Source: JBFMCC01 sp037445635 (GTDB lineage: Bacteria > Chloroflexota > Anaerolineae > Anaerolineales > Villigracilaceae). Taken from it: a DNA stretch of 64,000 nucleotides. Below are positions 26,167 through 34,781 of the stretch, piece by piece; positions within the stretch are counted from its first letter, which is position 1, and the number at the start of each line of letters is the position of its first letter. The stretch lies in NCBI GenBank assembly GCA_037445635.1, contig JBBIKC010000003.1:1-64000 (forward strand), read 5' to 3'. Made by a program: the position numbers and the translations under genes. The notes under the pieces were generated by a model that made no database searches, was not told where the DNA came from, and saw only the letters and a list, made by a program, of their open reading frames with translations.

Positions 26167-27066
26167 TCAAAACTTGATCTTCGATGCCTCTTCCAGCAAT
26201 TCCCGCTGTTTGGGGGAAAGATATTTTGGAACGCTTACTTTCAAACGCACGTACAAGTCGCCTTTCGTTTCGGTGTGCTTCAGCGCGGGCATACCGCGCC
26301 CGGCCAGGCGAAAGACCTGCTCCGGCTGGGTGCCGGGCGGGATGGTCAATTTGACTTTGCCGGCCGGGGTCTCCACGTCCGCTTCGCCGCCGAGGATGGC
26401 GGTGAACACGTCCACGGTGGCGGTGGTGCTCAGGTTCGCGCCGTCGCGCTCGAAGCGCGGGTCGGGTTCCACCTCGACCACGAGATACAGGTCGTTGTCG
26501 TTCGGGCCCGCGCCGGCCACGCGCACTTTCGAACCAGTCTTCACCCCGGGCGGAATCCGCACCTGGACGCGCCGCGACTCGGTCTTCAACTGGCGGGTCG
26601 TGCCGCTGTAGGCTTCCTGGAACGAGATGCGCACGGGCTGTTGATAGCCTGTCGAAGGACGCGCCCGCTCGCGCGTCGCGGTCGACGCGCCCATGCCGCC
26701 GAAGATCGAACGGAAGAAATCCGAGAACGCGCCCTCGCCGAACAGATCGTTCAGGTCGCCGTATTCGACGCGCGTTCCCCCCGGCACACTGCCGAACCAG
26801 TCGCCCCAGTTGAAGTCGCCGGGCGCGCCGCGCTGCTGCCACGAATTGTACGCGCTTCCGAGGCGGTCATAGTGGGCGCGCTTTTGCGGATCGCTCAACA
26901 CCTGATAAGCCTCGTTGATGTCCTTGAAGCGCTCCTCGGCGGTTTTGTCTCCGGGGTTGCGGTCGGGATGATACTTCATCGCCAGTTTGCGATAGGCCTT
27001 GCGGATCTCGTCCGCGCTGGCCGAACGCCCGACGCCCAGAATTTGATAGTAATCCTTGTAATTCAT
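26167..27066 (-). CDS. cbpA: CbpA-like DnaJ co-chaperone
   Basis: 299 residues. The J domain (1-70) has the essential HPD motif in KYHPDRNPG; a Gly/Phe-poor linker follows, then two DnaJ C-terminal substrate-binding domains (from about 140). There is no CXXCXGXG zinc domain, so it is a class II (CbpA-type) Hsp40 that would stimulate DnaK. A TAGAAT box lies 7 nt before the ATG, suggesting leaderless transcription. The sequence GCCTGTCGAAGGA in the linker (about 26648-26660) resembles a dispersed repeat core. The htrA-like gene follows 16 nt downstream. Confidence 0.93.
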   Translation of the reverse strand: MNYKDYYQILGVGRSASADEIRKAYRKLAMKYHPDRNPGDKTAEERFKDINEAYQVLSDPQKRAHYDRLGSAYNSWQQRGAPGDFNWGDWFGSVPGGTRVEYGDLNDLFGEGAFSDFFRSIFGGMGASTATRERARPSTGYQQPVRISFQEAYSGTTRQLKTESRRVQVRIPPGVKTGSKVRVAGAGPNDNDLYLVVEVEPDPRFERDGANLSTTATVDVFTAILGGEADVETPAGKVKLTIPPGTQPEQVFRLAGRGMPALKHTETKGDLYVRLKVSVPKYLSPKQRELLEEASKIKF

Positions 27067-27073
27067 CGAGTTG

Positions 27074-27079
27074 ATTCTA
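27074..27079 (-). promoter_or_regulatory. -10 box of the cbpA-like gene
   Basis: TAGAAT on the minus strand, 7 nt from the ATG at 27066. Fits the leaderless pattern seen at several genes here. Confidence 0.5.
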
Positions 27080-27260
27080 TCCTTCCGCAGGCGCGAGTCA
27101 AGCGTGGCATGTCCCGTCTAATACAACTCTAACCCGTTCGAGTATGGTAAATTTAGTAAATCACGAGTTTAGTTTGGGGTCGGACGGCTAAGTACCGCGA
27201 AGCGGCACCCCGTCCAAAATAGCAGGAGCAGGCTCCTGCAATCCAAAATTCAGGAAGACT

Positions 27261-27842
27261 ATGAAATCAATCTGTGTTTTTTGTGGATCATCCGACCGCG
27301 TCCACGCGGACTATCTGGCCGGCGCGCGTCAAATGGGCGCGGTCCTGGCCCGCCGCGGTATCCGTTTGATTTTCGGCGGCGGCAAGACCGGGCTGATGGG
27401 CGCGGCCGCCGAGGGCGCGCTGGCCGCGGGCGGCGAGGTCGTCGGCGTGATCATCCCCTCGATGCACACTGCCGCCCTGGCCCACATGGGACTGACGCGC
27501 ATGGAAGTGACCGAGAACATGCATGCCCGCAAGGCGCGCATGCACGAACTCGCGGACGGCTACATTGCCCTGCCCGGCGGCTACGGCACGTTCGACGAAT
27601 TATTCGAAGCCGTCACCTGGGCGCAGATCGGCGCGCACGAGAAGCCCATCGGCCTGCTCAACATCCGTAATTATTACGATCACCTGCTGGCCGCCATTGA
27701 CCACGCTGTGGCGGAGGGGTTCATCTTCCCCGAGCACCGCAAGTCCCTGCATTTCGCCTCCGATCCCGAGGCGCTGATCGCTTCGATGGAAAGCCACGCG
27801 CATCCGCACGAGGCGGTCAGGAGGTGGATGAGGGAGGAGTAG
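27261..27842 (+). CDS. LOG-family nucleotide phosphoribohydrolase (TIGR00730)
   Basis: 193 residues with the family signature PGGYGTFDELFE and the nucleotide loop GGGKTGLMG. The N-terminus (SICVFCGSSDRV) is typical. Members of this family, once called lysine decarboxylases, hydrolyse cytokinin riboside 5'-monophosphate or purine nucleoside monophosphates to free base and ribose 5-phosphate. Length is normal. A GGAAG ribosome-binding site precedes the ATG. It stands alone. The region just upstream (about 27175-27245) holds a short palindrome GCAGGAGCAGGCTCCTGC. Confidence 0.93.
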   Translation: MKSICVFCGSSDRVHADYLAGARQMGAVLARRGIRLIFGGGKTGLMGAAAEGALAAGGEVVGVIIPSMHTAALAHMGLTRMEVTENMHARKARMHELADGYIALPGGYGTFDELFEAVTWAQIGAHEKPIGLLNIRNYYDHLLAAIDHAVAEGFIFPEHRKSLHFASDPEALIASMESHAHPHEAVRRWMREE

Positions 27843-28188
27843 GGGCGCGCCATTCGGCGGCCGCATATGCGACAACCTGCCGCTTGGCGCGCTACGCGTG
27901 ATTTTGCGGGATGCAGATATCGCGAAGAATTTCGAGCATCACTCGAGAAATAGCCGCATGTGTAAAAGCCGCTCACATCCACACGAGGCGGCGGTGGAAT
28001 TTCCAAACCTGTTTGTGCATGGCAGGATTCTGCAATAGACCTCTTGCATAAGTATATGGCGGGCAATCGTTTATCCGCTAATCTTCGCGAATGCCCGCGA
28101 ATTTAATGACTTCATTCGCGAGGGTTAGCGAAAATTCGCGGAGGATGGATCGTCCAGAAGAAATACATACGACTTTCGCAAGAGTTCT
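27843..28188. other. Gene-free spacer with degenerate repeats
   Basis: No convincing coding sequence. The part around 28075-28143 contains multiple inverted and direct CGCGAAT/ATTCGCG words, a pattern common in dispersed non-coding repeats. The rest shows nothing recognisable. Confidence 0.5.
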
Positions 28189-28363
28189 AGAACTTGTCTC
28201 AAAAATACTGACCGGCCCCGTCATTGCGAGCGAAGCGCTTGCCCTGAGCCTGTCGAAGGGAAGCAATCTCCTTGAAAACGAGGTGACCTCGTAGAATTGG
28301 GGATTGCTTCGTCGGGCTATGCCCTCCTCGCAATGACAACCGCTTATTTTTGAGATGACTTCT
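28189..28363 (+). repeat. Copy B of the ~175-bp dispersed element
   Basis: AGAACTTGTCTCAAAAATA at the left end and TATTTTTGAGATGACTTCT at the right end. Almost identical to copy C (54728-54902); the only differences seen are two single bases near the right end. Contains the nested CCCTGAGCCTGTCGAAGGG word missing in copy A. Confidence 0.95.
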
Positions 28364-28367
28364 AAAA

Positions 28368-28398
28368 AAAACGGGACTCGTCCGGGGAGTCCCGTTTT
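28368..28398 (-). terminator. Intrinsic terminator of the phn operon
   Basis: AAAACGGGACT (28368-28378) pairs with AGTCCCGTTTT (28388-28398). On the minus strand it is followed by a T run, directly after the stop of phnE at 28422. Confidence 0.85.
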
Positions 28399-28421
28399 AT
28401 CTGAAAACTCTAAGACGGAGT

Positions 28422-29561
28422 TTACGTCAGCCGTTTGCGCACCTCGGCGCTGAGAAAGTCCATGGCCCAGACGACGATGACGATGGCGAAGATGGCCGTG
28501 CCGGCCTGGTGATAGTAAAAGGTGTTGATGCGCTGGCTGAGGTAGTAGCCGATGCCGCCGCCGCCCACGTAGCCGATGATGGTGGAGATGCGCACGTTGA
28601 TGTCCCAGTGGTAGATGATGAACGAAATGAAGTCCGGGACGACCTGCGGGATGACGGAATAGACGACCGTGTGCAGGCGCGGCGCGCCGGTGGCCGTCAC
28701 GGCTTCGATGGGGCCGGGATCTATGCTTTCGATGGCCTCGGAGAATAGTTTGCCCAGTGAAGCAACGGTGACTACGGTCAAGGCAAGCATACCGGCGAAG
28801 GGACCGTAGCCGAGCCAGAAGGCAAAGACGGTCGCCATCACCAGCGGATCGTAGGAGCGCATCAGGTTGAAGAAGGAACGGAAGATGTAATAAACCGTCG
28901 TGCCGACCACGCCGCGGCGCATGATGTTGCTGGCTGCCAGAAAACTGAGCGGTGCGGCAATGATCGTCGCAATGGTGGTGGACATCAGCGCCATGAAGAT
29001 GGTGACGAACATTTCGCGCGTCACATCGCGGAGCGCCTCGCTGGGGACCAGCCCGCCGACCGGCACGTTGGTATCCACCTGCAATTTGCTGGGGACTCCG
29101 TCCACGGTGCGGGCGATGGGTTTGGCAACCGTTTCCACAACGAAGTGGCCTTCGGCGTCGGTGGTGGTGCGTTCCGCCGTCAGCACGCGGCCATCGGGGA
29201 ATTGCCAGCGGATGATGATTTCGGCATTCGGAGTGAGGTCGAAACCTTCGAGGGTGAATGAGGCTTTTTCATCGGCGCAGGCCGGGGCGGCGACCAGCCT
29301 CGGGCCGGAGGAGGCCGGCACGGGGTCCGGGGCGGAGCCGCAGGGGATGGCAAAGGGAATCTCGATGGTGGTGGTCTCGAAGTCGCGCGTAAACAGGTCG
29401 GGCGTGAGAATGTCCCGGATGATTTTTTCACCATTGGGCAGGTTGTTGATCAGGCGGGGGAAGTCCACGCCGGTGACGTTCCACGAGACGCCCAGCACGA
29501 AGGCCAGCGCGGCGAGGAGCAGAACGTTGAGCGTGATGCGGAAGGCGGCGGAGCGTTTCAT
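28422..29561 (-). CDS. phnE: PhnE-type ABC permease 1 with extracytoplasmic Ig-like insertion
   Basis: Inner-membrane permease of a phosphonate/phosphite/phosphate-type importer, 379 residues where 250-280 is usual. After the first membrane helix there is an extra domain of about 130 residues (EGFDLTPNAEIIIRWQFPDGRVL) that looks like a small beta-sandwich. The permease core follows, with the BPD-transporter coupling region (EAIESIDPGPIEAVTATGAPRLHTVVYSVIPQ). It starts 1 nt after the stop of the second permease gene and is last in the operon. Substrate specificity cannot be read from sequence; no C-P lyase genes are present. Confidence 0.9.
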   Translation of the reverse strand: MKRSAAFRITLNVLLLAALAFVLGVSWNVTGVDFPRLINNLPNGEKIIRDILTPDLFTRDFETTTIEIPFAIPCGSAPDPVPASSGPRLVAAPACADEKASFTLEGFDLTPNAEIIIRWQFPDGRVLTAERTTTDAEGHFVVETVAKPIARTVDGVPSKLQVDTNVPVGGLVPSEALRDVTREMFVTIFMALMSTTIATIIAAPLSFLAASNIMRRGVVGTTVYYIFRSFFNLMRSYDPLVMATVFAFWLGYGPFAGMLALTVVTVASLGKLFSEAIESIDPGPIEAVTATGAPRLHTVVYSVIPQVVPDFISFIIYHWDINVRISTIIGYVGGGGIGYYLSQRINTFYYHQAGTAIFAIVIVVWAMDFLSAEVRKRLT

Positions 29562-30950
29562 CTACACCAGCCTTTCGCGCACTTTGGCGCTGAGATAGTC
29601 GAGGGCGATGACGATGACGGCGATGGTGATGAAGACCGCGCTCACGCCGCGCATGTCGCTGATGCGGATGAGTTCGATGAGCAGGAAGCCGATGCCGCCG
29701 CCGCCCACAAAACCGACGATGGTGGCGGAACGGACGTTGATGTCCCAGCGGTAGATGGTGAAGGCGGTGAAGGGCGGGATGATTTGCGGGATGACGCCGT
29801 AGCGCACCACCTGCACCCAGTTTGCGCCGGTGGCGCGGACGGCTTCGATGGGGCCGGGGTCTATGCCTTCGATGACTTCGGAGTAGAGTTTTGCCAGCGC
29901 GGCGATGGAGTGGGTGGCCAGCGCCAACATGCCGGCGAACGGTCCCAGACCGACGATTTTGACGAAGATAAAGGCGATGATGAGCGATTCGATGGAGCGC
30001 AAAATATTGAGCAGGGTGCGGACGATGACATAGACGGTCATGGTGACGGGGTTACCGCTCATCAGGTTGCGCGCCGCGAGGAAACTGACCGGGATGGCGA
30101 AAACGACGGCGAATAATGTTGCCATGAGCGCCATGGCAATGGTGGTCACCGCGCCCTTGAGCACTTCGCCGCCGACGAAGGATAGTTCGTAGCCGCCGAT
30201 GAGGCGGTATTGATCGAAGTAGACGCGATGGGCGAGCGAGATGGTCGGGTCGGGCGCGCCGGCCAGCGCGAGGGTTGGGACATGGATGACGGCGGTGAGC
30301 GAGCCGGTCTCGTCGGTGGTTTGGACGAGCATGGCGGCTTCGTTTTCGCCCAACATGCGGGCATTGCCGATGGGCGTCTCCCACCAGATTTCGGTCTCAG
30401 CATTCGGCCACATGCCGCTGACGCGGACGATGACTGTTTCCAGCACGGCGGCGCAGTCGGGCGTGGCGATTGCCACCTTGCCATCCATTTCGTGGCGGGC
30501 GGGGGGGACGTCTGCGCCGCAGGGAACGTACACTTCCACCCACATCTCGTTGACTTCGCGGCGTTCCTGGACGAAATCGGGTTCCAGCATGGGGCGGACG
30601 ATTTGCGCGGCGCGATTCATGTCCGCCTGGGAAAAGTCAATTTGAAGCACCTGCCAGCCGATGCCATACGCGGCGGCGAGTCCCGCGAGGACGGGGAGCA
30701 GGATTCCGTTTCTCCGGCCGTTTGCCTGGCAGACGGCGTCCCAGATGTTCCACAGCCAGACGAGGGCGGGCGAAACATACCAGAACGGGTCTGCGTACCA
30801 AAGCGTTGTCAGCACCAGCACGAGGAAACCGATGAAAATGGAAACGCCGCGGTAACGCTGGCGGGAGGCGAACTGTCCCAGCCCGGGCAGGAGCGCCGAG
30901 AGCAGGGCGGCGAGGGAGGGCGGAACGGTCGGTTTCGATGCGGCGGCCAT
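29562..30950 (-). CDS. phnE: PhnE-type ABC permease 2 with long N-terminal domain
   Basis: About 462 residues from the ATG at 30950, which lies 7 nt after the phnC stop; the longer frame to 31025 overlaps phnC and is less likely. Two or three N-terminal helices (LSALLPGLGQFASRQRYRG resembles a small DUF5683/TM2-like segment) are followed by an extracytoplasmic beta-rich region with the same WWETPIGNARML-type pattern as permease 1, then the permease core with its coupling loop (VIEGIDPGPIEAVRATGANW). The two permeases are homologous and would form a heterodimer in the membrane. Confidence 0.9.
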   Translation of the reverse strand: MAAASKPTVPPSLAALLSALLPGLGQFASRQRYRGVSIFIGFLVLVLTTLWYADPFWYVSPALVWLWNIWDAVCQANGRRNGILLPVLAGLAAAYGIGWQVLQIDFSQADMNRAAQIVRPMLEPDFVQERREVNEMWVEVYVPCGADVPPARHEMDGKVAIATPDCAAVLETVIVRVSGMWPNAETEIWWETPIGNARMLGENEAAMLVQTTDETGSLTAVIHVPTLALAGAPDPTISLAHRVYFDQYRLIGGYELSFVGGEVLKGAVTTIAMALMATLFAVVFAIPVSFLAARNLMSGNPVTMTVYVIVRTLLNILRSIESLIIAFIFVKIVGLGPFAGMLALATHSIAALAKLYSEVIEGIDPGPIEAVRATGANWVQVVRYGVIPQIIPPFTAFTIYRWDINVRSATIVGFVGGGGIGFLLIELIRISDMRGVSAVFITIAVIVIALDYLSAKVRERLV

Positions 30951-30957
30951 GAACCCC

Positions 30958-31719
30958 TCACAGGCTGGCGGCGCGGACTTCCTGCGCCTCTTCGCCGTAG
31001 ATTTCCTTGAATTTGGAGCGGTCAATCTCCTGCGCCGAGCCTTCGAAGACTTTCACGCCGTCTTTGAGCGCCACCACGCGCGTGGCGTAGCGGTGGACAA
31101 GGTCCAAAAAGTGCAGAGAGCAGATGACGGTAATCCCCTCTTTGTTGAGTTGTTCGAGATATTGCAGGATGGAATGGGACAGGACCGGGTCGAGGCTGGC
31201 AACCGGCTCGTCGGCCAGGATCAACTTCGGGGTCTGCATGAGGGCGCGGGCGATGCCGACGCGCTGCTGCTGTCCGCCGGAGAGGGCGTCGGCGCGTTCG
31301 GCGGCCTTGTCTGCAATGCCCACGCGGGCCAGGGCGTCGAGGGCGCGCTGTTTCTCCTCCGCAGGCCAGAGACCGATGAGGCTCATCCACGGGTTGACGT
31401 ATCCCAGCCGCCCCGAAAGCACGTTGGTCATCACGCTGGAGCGTTTGACCAGATTGAACTGCTGGAAGATCATGCCGATACTGCGGCGGATGTTCCGCAA
31501 TTCGGCGGGAGGGGCGGCGGTGATGTCCATATCGTCCCAGAGGATCTTTCCCTCAGTGGGGTCAATCAGGCGGTTGATGCAGCGCAGCAGGGTGGACTTG
31601 CCCGAACCGGAGAGACCGATGACGACCATGAACTCTCCATCCTTCACATCGAAGGAGACGTTCTTCAATGCCTGTGTGCCGTTGGGATAGGTTTTGGATA
31701 CGTTTTGGATTTGGAGCAT
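30958..31719 (-). CDS. phnC: PhnC-type ABC transporter ATPase
   Basis: 253 residues, normal length. Walker A GLSGSGKS, Q-loop (FQQFNLV), signature LSGGQQQRVGIARAL, Walker B LILADEPVASLD and a switch His (CSLHFLDLV) are all present. It powers import through the two PhnE permeases encoded downstream. The gene is separated from the binding-protein gene phnD by a strong hairpin and a repeat. Confidence 0.95.
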   Translation of the reverse strand: MLQIQNVSKTYPNGTQALKNVSFDVKDGEFMVVIGLSGSGKSTLLRCINRLIDPTEGKILWDDMDITAAPPAELRNIRRSIGMIFQQFNLVKRSSVMTNVLSGRLGYVNPWMSLIGLWPAEEKQRALDALARVGIADKAAERADALSGGQQQRVGIARALMQTPKLILADEPVASLDPVLSHSILQYLEQLNKEGITVICSLHFLDLVHRYATRVVALKDGVKVFEGSAQEIDRSKFKEIYGEEAQEVRAASL

Positions 31720-31734
31720 GGGTGCCTCGGTTTA

Positions 31735-31799
31735 CCCCCCTCGGCTCTTCGAGCCACTCCCCCCATTTTCCCCGAAAATGGGGGGAGACGGAGGGGGGT
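31735..31799. repeat. Intergenic member of the CCCCCATTTTC/GAAAATGGGGG palindrome family
   Basis: CCCCCCATTTTC and GAAAATGGGGGG form the core with CCC between; the outer arms continue in C6/G6 runs. Related to the palindrome inside the GH13 gene (21688-21741). Confidence 0.85.
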
Positions 31800-31809
31800 G
31801 CGGGTGAAA

Positions 31810-31840
31810 AAAGAGGGAGGACGTCACGTCCTCCCTCTTT
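31810..31840 (-). terminator. Hairpin terminator between phnD and phnC
   Basis: A perfect 15-bp stem (AAAGAGGGAGGACGT with its complement, one-base gap), with a T run on the minus strand. It follows the phnD stop by 14 nt and probably lowers expression of the ATPase and permeases relative to the binding protein. Confidence 0.8.
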
Positions 31841-31853
31841 CAACAAGGAAACT

Positions 31854-32888
31854 TTACTTGCCCATGAAGTCGGCAAGATCCAGGCCCGAGGCCTGCAGGT
31901 AGACGCGGAACTCATCGTAGAAGGTGTCGTCCACGACCTTGAGGCCCTGAATGTCGTAACCGCCGTTCTTGAGCAGGGTTTTGCCATCCTCGGTCTCGGC
32001 CATTTCGAGCAGGGCGGCGATAATCTTCTCGCGGATTTCAGCCGGCACGTTGGGAGCGAAGGAAACGTTGTCGTTCGGGATGATCGGCTCGGTCATCCAA
32101 ATCACCACGACTTTTTCGTTGACATCCGGGAAATCCTTCGAGATGTCGGGGGTGGGCGCGAAGGTGGCGCCGAAGTCGCAGATCTCGCCCTTGGGGCTGA
32201 GATAGATGGTCTTTACGACCGTCGAGTGTCCCTGAATCCAGGCGCCTGTCTTGATGTTAATGCCGGCATCCTTGAACACACCCAGCGGGATGACGTAGCC
32301 GGAGGAAGATAGCGGGTCGGTCCAGCAGGGTTTCTTACCTTCGAACTGCGCCAGGGCGGTCTTGGCGTCGGCGGTCACCTGACCGGTAGCGGCGTCATAG
32401 TAGGAGGTGTATCCGCCGGCTACGTTGGCAATGATTTGGGAGCTGTAGTGATCGGAGCCGAAACGGACGGTGGCCAAAGCCACATCGGCATAGCCCTGTT
32501 CATGCGCAATGAGATATGTGAAGGGCGGCAGCCAGCCAATGTGCGCCTGGTCGGAGGCCATGGCTTCGACGAGCGCGGCATAATTGGCAGGAACCGTGAC
32601 CGTGATGGAGTAGCCAGTCATCTCGGTCAGTTTGGCGGCAATCGCCTCGCCGCCGGCCTGCAGTTCCTGCGATGTGGCGGAGGGGGCCAGCCCCATGATG
32701 ATGGGGTTCTCGGGGGTGCCGAGTTCCGCCGCGGGCGGCTCGGTGGGTTCTGGCGCGGGCGGTTCGGTGGCAGCCGGCGGTTCGGTCATTGGCGGTTCGG
32801 TAGCCGCAGGCGTTGCCGGGCCGCAGGCCGAGAGCGCCAGCGTCAGCACGAGAATCAGGCTGAGCAAAACGGGGATGCGTTTGTACAT
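31854..32888 (-). CDS. phnD: PhnD-type phosphonate/phosphite-binding lipoprotein 1
   Basis: 344 residues from the ATG at 32888, which has GAGGAGAA 5 nt upstream. Lipobox (LTLALSACG), Pro/Glu-rich linker, then a periplasmic-binding-protein type 2 fold of the PhnD family (ENPIIMGLAPS, AHIGWLPPFTYLIAH, CWTDPLSSSGYVIP). It captures the ligand outside the membrane for the PhnC/PhnE transporter. The PhnD family binds phosphonates, phosphite, hypophosphite or phosphate; the exact ligand is unknown. Confidence 0.92.
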   Translation of the reverse strand: MYKRIPVLLSLILVLTLALSACGPATPAATEPPMTEPPAATEPPAPEPTEPPAAELGTPENPIIMGLAPSATSQELQAGGEAIAAKLTEMTGYSITVTVPANYAALVEAMASDQAHIGWLPPFTYLIAHEQGYADVALATVRFGSDHYSSQIIANVAGGYTSYYDAATGQVTADAKTALAQFEGKKPCWTDPLSSSGYVIPLGVFKDAGINIKTGAWIQGHSTVVKTIYLSPKGEICDFGATFAPTPDISKDFPDVNEKVVVIWMTEPIIPNDNVSFAPNVPAEIREKIIAALLEMAETEDGKTLLKNGGYDIQGLKVVDDTFYDEFRVYLQASGLDLADFMGK

Positions 32889-33030
32889 GTGATTTCTCCT
32901 CATCTTTTATTATGGATAGATTTTTGGCAGGGAATATCCCCTGCTTGCAAAATGATAATAACGCCAAATATTTGATTAGGCAAGTGATAAACCTTAAAAG
33001 TTTCGTAAACGATTTGGCCGTTTTGGATAC

Positions 33031-34032
33031 TTATTGGATCAGGTTGTCCAGGTCGGCGCCGGAGGCCTCGAGATATTTGAGAAATTCGACGTAGAAGCCG
33101 TCGTCCACGGACAGAATCCCTTCGACCTCGTAAAGCGCTCCCAGGCGGGACTGGCCTTCGTCCATGGCCCAGATGCGCTCGATGGCCCGCTTCAACTCGG
33201 AAGCCAACTGGGGCGGGAGACCGGAGGCGAATACGATCACGTCGTAGGGAATAATGGGAGGAATCCGCCAGATGACCGCCACTTCGTCGCGGAAGGACGG
33301 ATAGCGGTCGCGCAGGGGTGGGAAGGTCAACGCGTCCACGTAAGTCCCGCCGAAGTCGCAGGAGTCGCGGTTGAAGACCGCGCGGGCCACGCTGAAGTGA
33401 CTTCGCAGGAATGAACCCACGATGGTCTCTATTCCGTGATATTTCAGGACGCCGGACGGAATGAGGTAGCCGGAGGGCGAGGTGCGCTCAGTCCAGCAGG
33501 GCTTCTTTCCGGCGAACTGGGCGAGGGCTTCGGGCGCGTCGGCGGTGTTTTCGCCGGTGGACGGATCGAAATACGATTTGAACGCGTCCACGCGGGCGAT
33601 GAACTGCGCGCCATACGAGGCTTCGCCGTCCCGCGTCAGGGCGAAGGCGGCGTGGACCGCGCCCTGTTCGTAGGCGCGGGCGTAGGCAAACGGTGTGAGG
33701 ACGGCGATGTGGGCATTGCCGTTCCGCAGGGCCGCCAGCAAATCGGCGGTGGTGGTGGGTGAAACGGCCGCCACGCTATACCCCGTCTGTTCCGAAAGCA
33801 GGGCGGACAGCGCCTGCCCGTTTTCGATGGTAAACGAATCGAGGGCGGGACTGGGCGAGAGGGCCAGCAGGATGGGATTTTCATACGATCCGAGCGGCGG
33901 CGGTTCCGCCGTTGGGGTGGGATTCGCGGACGGAGTCGCGATGGCAGGCGCGGGCGTGGCGCGAGGCGTTTCCCGCCCGGGCAGGGAACAGGCGCTCAGC
34001 AGGAGGATTGTCAGCAAAAAGAGGCGGCGCAT
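33031..34032 (-). CDS. PhnD-type binding lipoprotein 2
   Basis: 333 residues with lipobox (TILLLSACS), a Thr/Pro linker and the same fold and landmarks as its neighbour (ENPILLALSPS, AHIAVLTPFAYARAY, CWTERTSPSGYLIPSG). It is a diverged paralogue, first in the presumed operon, 142 nt upstream of phnD 1. Two binding proteins for one ATPase suggest two ligands or two affinities. A GGGAAG site precedes the ATG. Confidence 0.88.
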   Translation of the reverse strand: MRRLFLLTILLLSACSLPGRETPRATPAPAIATPSANPTPTAEPPPLGSYENPILLALSPSPALDSFTIENGQALSALLSEQTGYSVAAVSPTTTADLLAALRNGNAHIAVLTPFAYARAYEQGAVHAAFALTRDGEASYGAQFIARVDAFKSYFDPSTGENTADAPEALAQFAGKKPCWTERTSPSGYLIPSGVLKYHGIETIVGSFLRSHFSVARAVFNRDSCDFGGTYVDALTFPPLRDRYPSFRDEVAVIWRIPPIIPYDVIVFASGLPPQLASELKRAIERIWAMDEGQSRLGALYEVEGILSVDDGFYVEFLKYLEASGADLDNLIQ

Positions 34033-34099
34033 GAAGCTTCCCGCTTATCATAACGAGAATGGGAACTTCGGGCAAGTGACTTTCGAGAGGAGCGGGTGT

Positions 34100-34105
34100 T
34101 ATAAT
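34100..34105 (+). promoter_or_regulatory. -10 box of the DUF4230 gene
   Basis: TATAAT ending 7 nt before the ATG at 34113. Confidence 0.6.
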
Positions 34106-34112
34106 TTTTGCC

Positions 34113-34781
34113 ATGAAACAAAACTGGTTTTCCATCCTCGTCCTGATCGTCCTGGCCGCGGGCGTATATTTTATCGTGGATACCATCCGCAACACCGCCC
34201 GTCAGGCCGCCGCACCGCTGGAGGGACTGCAACAAGCCAACAGCGCCATGCAGACGCAGGTATCGGAGTTGATGAACCCGACGCCCACGATCATCCCGGA
34301 CCCGGTGACGTACATCAACGAAATCCGCGCGCTGGCGCGGCTGGAAACGATTCAGTACAGCGTGGAGAAGGTCATCACCGCGGAGCAGGGACAGGGCACG
34401 TTCGGTTTCCTGTTCGGCGACAAACTGTTATTCGTGGCGCACGGCGTTGTCATCGCCGGGATCGATATGGAAAAGATTGGTCCCGAAGACATGCGCTTCG
34501 AGAACGGCGTGCTTTACGTGGTCCTGCCCCCGGCCGAGGTGTTCATCGCCACGCTCGACAACGAGAAATCCTACGTCTACGACCGCGAGACGGGTCTGCT
34601 CACCAACGGCGTGCAGGACCTGGAGACGCTGGCGCGGCAGACCGCCGAGCAGGAGATTCTGAACGCGGCGCTGGAGGATGGAATCCTAGAGCAGGCCGAG
34701 AGGAACGCGGAACTCTACCTTTTGAGGTTCTTCAATTCTCTGGGATTCGATAATGTAATTCTCGCGTTCGACGATTTGTAA
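34113..34781 (+). CDS. DUF4230 family membrane-anchored protein
   Basis: 222 residues. An N-terminal membrane helix (FSILVLIVLAAGVYFIV) is followed by a soluble domain with the DUF4230 hallmarks (LARLETIQYSVEKVI, FENGVLYVVLPPAEVF, LRFFNSLGFDNV). The family is widespread and has no known activity. A TATAAT box lies only 7 nt before the ATG, with a weak GTGACT 18 nt further up, so the mRNA is probably leaderless. It diverges from the phn operon and converges on the lipoate gene, whose stop codon is adjacent. Confidence 0.8.
   Translation: MKQNWFSILVLIVLAAGVYFIVDTIRNTARQAAAPLEGLQQANSAMQTQVSELMNPTPTIIPDPVTYINEIRALARLETIQYSVEKVITAEQGQGTFGFLFGDKLLFVAHGVVIAGIDMEKIGPEDMRFENGVLYVVLPPAEVFIATLDNEKSYVYDRETGLLTNGVQDLETLARQTAEQEILNAALEDGILEQAERNAELYLLRFFNSLGFDNVILAFDDL

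Noticed and set aside
28422..34032. Calling this a C-P lyase phosphonate degradation operon
   Set aside because: Only transport genes are present; phnG-M are absent.
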